A DNA stretch of 64,000 bases, from NCBI GenBank assembly GCA_025765615.1, contig JAIVFJ010000002.1, forward strand, positions 620,001-684,000. The letters run 5' to 3'. Source of the stretch: Zopfochytrium polystomum (taxonomy: Eukaryota > Chytridiomycota > Chytridiomycetes > Chytridiales > Chytridiaceae). This document shows positions 12,076 through 22,832 of this stretch, in pieces. Numbering within the stretch: position 1 is the stretch's first letter; each line of letters starts with the position of its first letter. A program made the position numbers and the translations under genes. The notes beneath the pieces are model-generated. The model was not told the DNA's origin. It saw nothing but the letters and a program-made list of their open reading frames with translations, and did not search any database.

Positions 12076-12470
12076 TGGTTAGGCAGAACTGACTGGTTAG
12101 TAGCAAGAGGCACAAGACAGACCCGACCCTATTGTGACATCAGTTATTGTTCTCACGATGCCCATGGGAGAGCGAGCCACTGCCAATGCAGACCTGGGCG
12201 ATGGCTTGTGCTGTTGACAAATACTCCGAGTATTAAGTGGAATGGAAACCTGGTGTCAACAGTTTTCCTCCTCCTCTGCTCAAGCAGATAATATAGAAGA
12301 GGGTTTTACCCTGTGCCAGTCACGCTTGCCTAGCAACTATTACAGCATGCATATCATCATTATGTATCAATAATTCATTCTCTCCAAGTTGAGGAGAAGG
12401 ACCACCCACAAACACACATCTCCACTTCATTCACTCCTTCCACTCACTCACTCAGAGTAGACTGTTTACA
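12076..12470 (+). mobile_element. ~395-bp TG..CA repeat (R1), solo-LTR-like
   Basis: Starts TGGTTAGGCAGAACTGACTG and ends GTAGACTGTTTACA. It matches R2 (13593-14003, inverted) and R3 (25585-25970, direct) along its length. No coding capacity. The TG..CA ends and length suit a solo LTR, but R1 and R2 also share ~20 bp of inverted flank (GATGTGAACAACGACAT), so a fold-back or inverted-duplication origin is possible. Confidence 0.65.
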
Positions 12471-13592
12471 CCAAGAAATCGCTGGCTGGTCTTACTTTGA
12501 AAGAATTGAAATCTCGGGCTGGTGATATATGTTCTTAATCCAAAAACTCGCAACTGACAAAATCTAGGTGATTGTGCAAAGTGGCTCTCGTATGTGCCGT
12601 CAAGCAGGAACAGATATTTATAATGTACGTAGAGAGCCCACACAAACCTTTGGTGCTGGAAGTGGAAGTTTGGAGCCCTCTACACTGCTTGGTGCTCATG
12701 AAAATTTGGATGCGCCTGGATCTGCTGCAAGTGCTGAAAGCAGAACTTCGATGTGCGGACAAGTGTTTGCTTTTCCATTGAAATCTGCTGTTGGGGGGGG
12801 TGATGGGTTCCGCTGAAAGTGGACAGTCGATCGCTGATTGGCTGCGCTGGGATTGTTCTCACTATGCGCTGGATGAAGAGGGGAGGGGAACTTTTTTCTG
12901 GCGCACACAATAGCGATAAAATATTAGAAATGGCTTTTATTGATAGGGTTGGTTGAATAATTGAGATTAATGAGTCTGCTTCTCTAAGGGCAGCATTTAT
13001 ATGGAGAGTGCCATTAGGAAAAAGAGAAAAAGAAAGCAAAAGAAAGGAAGAAATATGTTTGAAGAAAAATGAAAGGAAGGAAGAATGAAAAATTAATTAT
13101 AAGGCAACACTGACAAGGAAGAAAAGATAAGAGATTAGAAGCATTTATATGATTCTGCACACATATAAACAAGAGTGGGCTCCAAGGCTACATAGACTTG
13201 TTTGTAGCCAAGGAGCCAAATAGCTCTTTCATTATCACAAAGATAATGAATCTAATTGCGCTAATTAGTGGCAATTCTTGGTTACAAGACTAAAAATTAA
13301 GTCTACATAGAGGAAAAAATAATAAAAATTAGCGAAATGACTGGAATCGATTACTCTTTCTAATAGGTTCATTCTTCTCATGTGAAAATATGCAATGTGC
13401 TGTACTGAATTATAGTAAAGTAAGAGCTGAAGAACCTAAGCTATGATCAACACCTTATGTGAGATACTTGAGAATCTCATACATTTTTGTTCCTTAGGTT
13501 TTCAATACTGAGCCTGTTTTGCAACGTTTGCTGTGATTTCAGATATGACAACTGTGAATCTCCACACTTCTGTACTTTTTGTCATACCCATT
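12471..13592. other. AT-rich interior between inverted repeats
   Basis: About 1.1 kb between R1 and R2, AT-rich, with no convincing reading frame and no transposase or RT motifs that I could see. Confidence 0.5.
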
Positions 13593-14003
13593 TGAAAACA
13601 GTCCACTCTGATTGAGTGAGTGGAAGGAGTGAATGAAGTGGAGATGTGTGTTTGTGGGTGGTTCTTCTCCCCAACTTGAAGAGAAAGAGAAAAACCCTGA
13701 CATGAATAATTGATACATAATGATGATATGCACGCTGTAATAGTTGCTAGGCAAGCGTGACTGGCACAGGGTAAAAACCTCTCCTACATTATCTGCTTGA
13801 GCAGAGGAGGAGTAAAACTGTTAACACTGGGTTTCCGTTCCACTTAATGCTCGGAGTATTTGTCAACAGCGCAAGCCAGTGCCCGAGTCTGCATTGGTGG
13901 TGCCTTGCCCTCCCATGGGCATTGTGAGAACGATAACTGATGTCACAATAGGGTCGGGTCTGTCTTGTGCCTCTTGCTACTAACCAGTCAGTTCTGCCTA
14001 ACA
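13593..14003 (-). mobile_element. ~411-bp TG..CA repeat (R2), inverted relative to R1
   Basis: Reverse-complement match to R1. On the minus strand it begins TGTTAGGCAGAACTGACTGG and ends GGACTGTTTTCA. It has a ~16-bp insertion relative to R1 that R3 also carries (AGTTTTTCTCTTTCTCTCC-type segment). Confidence 0.65.
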
Positions 14004-14814
14004 ATGTATGTCGTTGTTCACATCCATACCGCTACCTCCAGCAAAAAAGACCCCTACTTTCTCCGTTTCTATTTCTTGTTTTTTGTACAGTCCTCCAGCA
14101 AAAGATTTCAACCAACTGTGGAAGGTGGAGAAGTTCACTTTGATGAACTTTTTCAATTTTCATTGTTTTGTTTTGAAAACTTGTAAATGCATAGCACCGT
14201 CAAACGGTGCAGAAAACTTGCTGCCCATTGAGATGCATCTGTCATTGCAGAATTGTGATAATCTAATTTTTTTCAGAATATTGACATCATATTTTGTCGT
14301 CATTATCGTCTCTTGAGACCTTCATAAATTGTTTCTCAGATGAACAACAAGCCAAATAACAGCTGAAAAGTTCTTGGATTATGCCATTTGTGAGTTGTTT
14401 TGCAAGAAATAATTTTTTATTGCATTCCAAAACATCAATCAAAAAGGATTTTACAAAGCAATCGAAAAACCCCACATAAACTAATACCAATTATCTGCAA
14501 CATCAATCCAACACACCTGTCACAAGCTGGAATTGTAATAGGATGAATACTGAAAACTCTAAGCTCAAGCAGAGTTAGAACAATTCATTGAATGCTGCAA
14601 ATACCCTGCCCGCCGCCCTTGCCTGCACACCGCACCTCCACCCTTGCCTGCTGACCTCGTCGTCACAAGTGCTCTTTCTCGCGCTCCCACCGCCTCCGAC
14701 GCTCTGCCGTCGCTGGTACTGCTGCGCCGCCATTGCCAAGCTGTGCAGCTTGTGCTTTTCCCTGTGGGTGAAACCACAAACAATCCATGCAAGTAATACG
14801 CAACCCTCGCTCAT

Positions 14815-15190
14815 GTGCCTTTGGGAGACTAAAACCAGAAAGTTCACAGTCGAGCGGCAGCCTTACGTCCACCGCTGTCACCGACCGGGAACCGTCTCCC
14901 GTTGCCTGCCGTTCCTGCCAGCTCTGCCCCACTGGCCGCCGCAGCCACCGCCGTCTCAGCCTTTGAGCAAATCGCCGACACCAGCCCTCCGCCTCGGCCT
15001 TAGCCCCGCCAGCCTACGGCGACTTGGCCACCGCAGCAGCGTGGAAAAAGGGAAGGAGCCACAGGTGCGGGAAGTGGGGAGAGACTCAGGTCCCAACCAC
15101 GGCGATTACGAGTTTGATGACGATGACCAAGTCATGGAGGACACCACACCTCAGCACGATGGTGAATTCGACTGGGAATGGTCCCACTGA
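14815..15190 (+). pseudogene. gene C relic 1 (C-terminal part)
   Basis: DNA aligns with about 11005-11387 of gene C. The readable end is EKGKEPQVREVGRD..NHGDYEF..MEDTTPQHDG..DWEWSH, matching the acidic C-terminus of gene C, while the upstream part is out of frame. The 3' flank (to about 15560), including the paired ~50-bp motif, is also duplicated. There is no start or N-terminal part. Confidence 0.75.
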
Positions 15191-15679
15191 CCACCGACGC
15201 CCCGCCCGGTTCCGACACCACCATTCTCGGTTGTTCCTTGAGATGAAACGGTCTGCGCCGTCGGACCTGTTCGGTTTTTTGTTTTTTAGTGCGTGATGGG
15301 GTGGTGCGGGAAGGCATTTGAAGATATCCATCCCTTCCATCCACCCCTTCTTCATGATATTGCTCACGGCCCGTATCTTCTCAGTTATAATGGGTCGCTA
15401 CCCTATGTTCTTTTTCGTCTTTGTAGTTATGACTTGGTGGCGCGGGGAGGCATTTGATTTCATCTATCCCTCCCATCCACCTCCCCTCGCTGTTCTTTTT
15501 ATTGTGTATTTACAAGGCCCGATGGGCCTTTGTAGTTGAATTTTGTTTTTGAGTTATTGGAGGTATTCATGTTCCTTCGCCACTGTCCTTAGCTTTCGTT
15601 TTTGGTTTGTTCCCGCTTTTCTTTGCGGCAGGTATATCTCGCCACCCTGTTTCTTCAGCTGAATGCGCCCAACAAACCT

Positions 15680-15930
15680 CCATGGCTCCAATGGCTTCTC
15701 TCGGTGACGGCACCAGCAGCAGCTGGTCGATTCGGTACAGCCCCTCCGCCTCACTCGCACGCCGAGCAGCCGGCGCCGTTACACCCCCGCCAAAACGTCG
15801 AGCGATCGACCAGCTCTATCGCGAGGCGATCGTCTTTGCACCCGGCGACCGCTCCCCGCCGCTCCCCGCAACGCGGCAGTAAGAGCGTACCGTCAGAAAA
15901 AGATGGCGGGGCTGGTGGGCCCGCGGAAGA
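15680..15930 (+). pseudogene. gene C relic 2 (middle part)
   Basis: Aligns with about 10450-10700 of gene C. It encodes PPKRRAIDQLYREAIVFAPG and then a stop in place of the ATAAARAYHQKRM region. It lies downstream of relic 1 although it corresponds to a more upstream part of gene C. Confidence 0.75.
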
Positions 15931-16084
15931 AACGCGAAAGTGTGAAACTCGGAACTACGAAAAACGGTTCGCTTTTCTCTTACTTTTTTCTCTTTTTTTC
16001 TTTTTTGGTCTGTTTCCTTTTCGTTAACCACAGTTGTCCGCTTTAAGACTGCATAATATCCACCAATTAGACGGGAGAGGAGAG

Positions 16085-16260
16085 GCAAAAAAAAGGGGTG
16101 GAGAACGGAGGCAAACAAAATGTATATAGAGACAGGAAGAAAAGAAACAAAGAGCAGGAATCGCAGCAAAGGTTTCGTCGAGGCAAGGGGACGGGCGGCG
16201 TATACTTAAACACAAAGGCAGGGGCGAATAGGCACGGAAGATTGGGGAGGCGAGTGGGGG
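16085..16260 (+). repeat. duplicated non-coding block, copy 2
   Basis: Direct-orientation match to 8840-9005, here between the gene C relics and the 3' end of gene B. Confidence 0.7.
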
Positions 16261-16613
16261 AGGATAGGAACAGGGGTACAGTGATTGGAGGATTTCGCCA
16301 GAAGAAAAATGATGAAGAAAGGGAGAAGCAAGCAAAAACGAAGGCCACGTACGCCACGTCGCAAAGTGGAGAGCGAGGCGGTGCCAACGGGATGAAGCGG
16401 TTTGGAAGCTTGCAAGTTTCGGAGGATGAGAGGGGGCTCCGAAACTTGAGAGCGGGCAAGCGAGGCGGGAAGAGTGGGTAAAGATACAAGTGAATAACAG
16501 GAGATCCGACAAACGAAGAAAAAGAAAACAAAGAAAAAGGGCGACGTCCCACTTGTAACCGAATTGTAAAAGTTACAAACGAAAGGAAAACTCAAAGTGA
16601 TTTATCCTCCTTT

Positions 16614-19520
16614 TCAAGATGTGGAAGCCCCTGCAGCTGCTGATGCCGCCTCTGCCGCAGCAGCAGCCTCAGCTTCATCCATTGCGGCTGCAGCCGCCGC
16701 TGCCGCAAGCGCGTCAACTGTGAACCCTGAGGGGCTCCTCGTCGAGCTTCCACGCCTAAGCTCAGCCATGTGCGAAACCTCCGTATTTTGGTCGACATCC
16801 TCGTGCCCTTCTTGTCCGACGTCCTCGTCGCTGTCCTCGCCAGATTCGTCTTCGGTGCCTACGTGGATTCCGTCGTGGCTCTGATGTGGAGCGCTCGCGG
16901 AAAGCAGTTGCAGGTGATGGCTTTGGGTTTGAAAGTGGTGCTGCATTTGCTGACTGTGGTGAGAAAGAGGCTGGCGGTGCTGTTGATGCATGTTGTGGGG
17001 CGGTCGCGAAGGATCGACGCCGTGGGAAACTGCGACAGTCGCGTACGCCGGCACGGATACACCTTGCGCTCCCTGTGCCGTTCCAGGTCCGCTCCACGGA
17101 ACTGCGGTGGCCACCGTGGGTGCATGCTCACCGGTGTACGTGGCCGGCGGCGCGTCCATGCGATACCACATGCCTTGAGCGGCTGCTTCTTGTCCATTGC
17201 TGGGCCTCCGTTGGTTTCCCGCATCCGAACCTGCAGCGCTTGTTTGGTTTTGCGGTACCCATACTAAGTAGTACGGCTGTGACGTCGATCCGTCACTTGG
17301 TGGAACTGGGACAGGAGTGCCAGCGCCAGGAGCGGGGCCAGGGGTGTAAATCGCTGAGTATCCTGGCTGCTGGACTGGGACGCCGTTGTTCGCAGGAGCT
17401 GAAGTCACACCAGTCGAGTGGCCAACCGGACCATGCTCGCCCTCTTCAGCAGGGTGTGGACCACGTCGTGGCCGTTTGCGGGAAACGTCTTCTCCAGGTA
17501 ACTCTCGCTGCATCTTTTCCTGTTGCTTTCTTTGCCGATACTCCTCAAACTCCTGGTCAACCTCGTCATCATCGTCGTCGTCATCATCATTGTCATGGCT
17601 GTGTCGGCTTTCGGTCGTTGTTTCCGTGGACTGTGTGTTGGTCGGTGAGATACGGCCCCGGCGGGGGGCCTTGCCTGAAGAAATTTCAACTTCCGAAGCA
17701 GATTCGGTCGAGTCACCGTTTTCGGCATCGTCTGCGGTGCGCTTTTGGGATATTCTGAGGGAACGACGGACGCCTCCATTGGTTGGCGCGGAATTCGCCG
17801 ATGCAGTGGACCGGGAGGGACGCGTGGATGAAGACGATGACTGGCGCGACCTTCGCCTGGAAGTCTGAGCCACCCCATCGGAGGGAGAAAGGTCGGGCGC
17901 TTTGGTCTTGCACTTGGAGCACAGAGGTCGCCCATAACCGTCCACGACGGCTCCTGTCATGCGGAAGGAGCCACAGCTCGCACAAACCAAAGGAGTTGCT
18001 TTGCCATTCCTCGGAGATAGAGGGGGGGAGTTGTCGGTACTCCCATCCTTGTTGAACGTTGCCAAAACGGTGGGGATCATTGATTCTGGTTTAATGTTGT
18101 TGGCACGCAGCTGCCTTGGCCGTGGTGTAATTTGCGGCGTAGGGGTTTGAAGATTTACCACAACGTTAGAGCCTTGCGCCGACACGGTGGCAGGGTCCTG
18201 AGAGGTCGCACTATTTGGAACAGATCCGGTCGTGCTGACAACGACTGATGGCGTCAAATTGAATGGAAGTGTTCTTTGCAAGTAGCGCTGGCAGGCCTTG
18301 CACAACCTTCATTTTACGAAAGCCAAATGAGCGGTGAGCGGTTTTATCAAAGCAAATCGTGACACAGGCATAACGTACGGCTTCTTCGTTGTTCCATACA
18401 GAGCTACTCGCTTAGTCTTTCCACAGCGGAGACAAGCAGGCTCTGCGCCATTTCCAATAGCAGCAGGAGACGGGGCAGTGGGTGCCGCGTCCAAAGATTC
18501 CGCAGAATTGGGTGCTTCTACAACAGAGCCGTCAGAATTGCCAATCGGGAGAAAGTCCGAGGACGATTGTGTTCCTGCGCTCAAAAGTTGTCCAGTGGCA
18601 TCTGCGCCGGTTTGGCTGTTCTCGCTGTGAACAGACGAGGCCCGGTCGGCAGCGGGAGGCGTTGAGGCATCTGTGATGGGAGTGACGAATTCGAAACGAA
18701 TGCGAGGACGGTAATGCTTGACCTCAGGACGGCTAGGTGTGCACTCTTTGCACTTGATCTTGATCGTTCGGTGAATACAAAGGGAGTTTGTCACTTGACC
18801 GTCGTCAAAACACTGGAGTCATCACGAGTAGGAAATGGATTAGAGTGCAAAAATTGAGTTGTCCACTATACCTTTCGGCACTGAGAGGCGGTGGGCGATA
18901 TTCGTCGAATTTCAGGTTTCGGTTAGTCGATGCGATAAATTTCCGACAAGCGCAGCCATGACAAATCGCACGGGGGTGAACAATCGCACAGGGTGTCGAA
19001 GAAGGGCAATCGGTCCAAGAGATGCACAAGGGAGTGGGGATGGTTTGGGTGGGAAGCTCCGCTCCTCTCGAGAGTTTGGAACAAAGGGCAGGAAGCGTCG
19101 TTGCCTCCAAGAGGGTATGCACAATGGAGCCACGGGGGATGGACAATTTTGAGTACAATCCGACAACTTACTGCATAGCGCTGTCTTCGATGCTGGCAGA
19201 TCGTGGATCCCCCGGTACCCTCGTCATAGCACTTGACGCACTGACGAAGCCAATTGAACGAAGATGAGAACACAAAGAGATGAACGATTGGAATCGCGAA
19301 CCTGACTACGCCGCTTGTTGTGGTGACAAATGGACGACAATCGCGGACCTCCGTTTCTCCTTGGAGGAGGCATCTTCTTGGGTTGTTGGGCAGGGTTCGC
19401 CTCAATGGTTGAGGTTGGTTGCGGATCCTGATGCTGAGGAACCTGAAGACCGTGCACTTCCTCCTGGTGATGCGGAGGAACTGCTTCTTCGAAAGAGTGT
19501 ATCGGCATAATGCGCTCCAT
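16614..19520 (-). CDS. gene B: triple CxHx6CxxC zinc-repeat protein with two GATA-type fingers
   Basis: A clean five-exon model: 19302-19520, 19172-19240, 18872-18880, 18379-18812, 16614-18306; 2424 nt, 807 residues. All junctions are GT..AG and in frame. After a Pro/Gln/His N-terminus come three tandem repeats C-x-H-x6-C-x2-C (ICHHNKRRSQCVKC, ICQHRRQRYACRKC, LCIHRTIKIKCKEC). They are separated by YDEGTGGST and FDDGQVTNS. The first GATA-like finger is CLRC..x16..CKAC, split by the intron 18307-18378; the second is CASC..x17..CSKC, followed by a Ser/Arg-rich basic stretch and acidic tracts. The C-terminal half is Gln/His/Pro-rich with QPYYLVWVPQ and a final Ala-rich helix. The CxHx6CxxC repeat is a motif I know from algal, oomycete and giant-virus proteins. 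Likely a nuclear DNA- or RNA-binding regulator; no target is evident. Confidence 0.82.
18872..18880 (-). other. 9-nt microexon in gene B (Cys-Arg-Lys)
   Basis: On the minus strand it is TGCCGAAAG between CTCTCAG and GTATAGT, with introns of 291 and 59 bp. It is the counterpart of 4350-4358 and needed to complete the second zinc repeat (CRK|C). Confidence 0.8.
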
Positions 19521-20574
19521 CTCAGCTGGAACTGGACGCGGATGCCGCCGCGGTCAAGATGGAGGCAACTTCCACCATGTCTTGGTCCATCGACAAGCTG
19601 CTGTCAACTGCCGTCATGGTTCTGTCAATTGGAAAGAAGAAGAGCGCGCGGGTCAAAGAAAGTAAGAGCGGGGTGGACCAGGCGCAGGGCGACTGGAGCG
19701 GATGAGAAGATTGGCAAGGCCTATTCCGTCCAGGGCTATTCCGTCCACAGGAGGAGAGGAGGAGGCGCACGACCGGAGCTGGGCATAATCGCGCCACGCT
19801 TCTCTCGTGGTATGGTGCAAGGATCTCCGAGAGCAAGCATGCAGTTCCGCAGAGGGTGGAGTCGGTGTGTGCGGCAGCATGGACTGGGGGGGAGGGGGGT
19901 GGGGGGACGAAGCGATACAATGCAGTCACCTCGGCAACGGTCTCGTTACGTGAATGAAGGTTGTATTTTTCCTGCTAGGGGCCTTGCGCAGCAGCACCAC
20001 ACTCGCTCCGTCAATAATAAGAGAGTGCAAGCGAGAGGGACAGGGACAGACCCGCCTCCTCCTCTTTCGATTTTCTCGACAAATGCGCTTTGCGCTTGTC
20101 TAGAAAATTTCCCGACAAACAATCAACTTGTCCCAAAAAAAGAACCACCACACAGCCGAACACTTACCGTTCGCGTGTGTCGATTTGAAGGGCACGGAGT
20201 CCATCGGTTAGATCTCAATATTCATCGGTTATTCACGTCCTTGTAATTGATAAGTGAGCTTGAACGTTTGCGAGCATCAGTTGTCTAAGTGAAGAGGTGT
20301 GCAGTATCTTGTGGACCCAACTGATTCAATCAAGACGTGGCGACGGTGGGCTCGAAGAACAGAATCAATGTTCCTAATCATACGCAAGCGCAGGCGTGGT
20401 ATGTACCATTAGTCAGAGAGATAGAAAGCATGTTGATAGCGAGCAAGCGCTGGATAGTGGGATTCAGGACAATAATCATTGTGAGTGCTTTTCCCAGAAA
20501 GAACAGAAATCTCAAAACAAAAAAAAAAAAAAACACTCGCCACTCGCCTGCATCGCCGCCGCCGCCGCGCCATC

Positions 20575-22643
20575 ATGTCTCCCCCTCTTGTCGAAAAGAG
20601 TGACTCGGGCGTCCCCGCCGCCGCCTCCGCCACGCCAGTCTCGCCAACAGTCAAGCCTCGGCCCGCTGCTTCTGCCGCCGCCGCCGCCTTTCCGCCATCG
20701 GTCGCCGCGCTTTCGGCGGTGCCTTCCTCGACCCCGTCGGTCACTAACGGCCTCCCACCAACCGCTTTCGACCACATGGCGAGGCCCGATCGCCTTGGGG
20801 ACGAGTCCGCTTCCGTCGACCTTGCCTCCCGCCACCTGGAGTCGTTCCGTATCATGGGTGCGTACTGCTCCCTTTAGTTTCTTTGTGCGCGGGCCTTGTT
20901 TGCTTCTCCCAAACCCTTCGCTGCTCTCAGCCAGTCTGCACTCGCCCCTTCGTTGGAGACCGGCGTTTCTCTGCTGAGGAGCTTGCTTGTCTGAATGGAA
21001 ACGATGAGGTGCTGTTTCGCCGCCCGCGGACTCTTTACTGACTGCTCAACCACCGCCGCCTCTCCACCTTTTCCTCTCTTGTCCCACCGGAATCATCATT
21101 ACCACGCAGAGTTGGAGCGCGAATACAGTGCCCACAAGTGAGTGCCGTTTGGGTGCATGCGCCTCCCCTTTGGCGCTCGCTATCTATCTTTGGGTGTGAT
21201 CAGATTCCGATCCCCGACCGGGGCCAATCGGAGTGGCGGTTCCCTTGTCACGTGCCTTTAGACACCAACCCCTAAATATACCGAACCCTTTCTTTCTGGT
21301 GTTGAACCATCATAGCTACCACCCACTTCCTGTCGTCTTCAAGAAGGCCCAGGGAATTTACGTGTGGGATCCTGAAGGGAGATGTTACATGGACTTCCTT
21401 TCGGCGTACTCGGCTGTCAACCAAGGTGAATTCTTGCCCACGCAACTTGTCATAACTAATCTTTCCGAATGCAGGGCACTCTCACCCTAAGATCATAAAT
21501 GCCCTTGTCGAACAGGCGAGCTCACTCACTTTGTCATCACGGGCTTTCTACAACAGTCAATTTGGACCGTACGCCAAGTTTGTCACAAACTACTTTGGTT
21601 TTGACTCGGTTCTGCCAATGAACACGGGTGCCGAAGGAGTGGAAACGGCCATCAAGATTGCAAGAAAGTGGGGCTACGAAGTTAAGGGAATACCTAGGGA
21701 TGAGGCCATGATTCTGTCGTGCCGAGGGAACTTCCACGGTAGGACCGTGATGGTTATTTCTATGTCGTCAGACGAAGGCGCAAGAGGAGGATTTGGCCCC
21801 TTCAATGCGGGAGTTGGGTGCGTATGCCCGGCCAGCGGCAAAACATTGAACTACAACTCGGTTTCCGACCTTGAGGACGCACTGAAAGCGCACGGCTCTA
21901 AGGTTGCGGGCTTTCTTGTAGAGCCGATTCAGGGCGAGGCAGGGTGAGTTTTGGTGGGTGTGCATCTATCAACTAACGAGAGATCATGCAGAATCTTCGT
22001 CCCGGATGATGGTTACCTCACCGCCTGCTATAATTTGTGCAAAAAGTACAACGTCCTTTTCATCGCTGATGAGATCCAAACGGGCCTTGCTCGTACGGGC
22101 AAGCTCCTCGCAGTGGACCACGAAAACCTGAAGCCGGACATTCTGATTCTCGGAAAGGCTCTCTCTGGTGGCGCATACCCCGTTTCCGCTGTCCTCACCT
22201 CCCGAGAGATAATGAGCTGCATCAGGCCTGGCGAGCACGGCTCCACCTATGGTGGCAACCCACTGGGCTCTGCTGTGGCGATTGCGGCGCTTGAGGTATT
22301 GCGCGACGAACAGCTTGCGGAGAGAGCACAACGGCTTGGCGAAATCTTTCGATCCCGGCTGAGGGCGCTCAACTCTCCCTTAATTGAAGTCGTGCGCGGC
22401 AAGGGCTTGCTGAATGCTATTGTTATTGACGAATCTAAATTTGACAAGAAGGCTTGGCACATTTGCTTGCTTCTTCGCAAGTACGGGTTGCTGGCGAAGC
22501 CAACTCACGACAACATCATTCGTCTGGCTCCGCCTTTATGCATTACCGAACAAGAATTGATTAAAGGGGTCGAAATTATTGCCAAGGCCTTGGAGGACGT
22601 CGTCAAGGTCCCCGTCAAAGATATTCCCGGCTTTGGAATGTAA
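20575..22643 (+). CDS. ornithine aminotransferase
   Basis: PLP-dependent class-III aminotransferase that converts ornithine plus 2-oxoglutarate to glutamate semialdehyde and glutamate (arginine catabolism/proline route). Exon 1 starts at ATG 20575. Later exons give [17 protein letters not shown], typical of OAT, then [56 protein letters not shown] and [12 protein letters not shown]. The Lys in the last is the expected Schiff-base residue. The protein ends DIPGFGM. Introns are at about 20859-21112, 21141-21314, around 21425-21475 and at 21943-21990. A ~90-residue Ala/Pro/Ser-rich N-terminal extension precedes the conserved start. It could be a targeting region, but it lacks the usual Arg-rich amphipathic look. 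Confidence 0.92.
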
Positions 22644-22832
22644 CTTCGTGACAGGCTGATGTTTGGTGGGGGTTCCTCGCTGGTTGGCTCGCTTTTGTTT
22701 CTCCCATTCATGTGTATCCCCTTTGGCTGCTTTTGAACTCCTCCGTACGTAAGAAAAAGCTACCCATAATGTGGACCGTGCACTAGAACCCTCTCGTTGA
22801 CAATTTTGCAATTCCCGTGCGCCGCGGAGACA

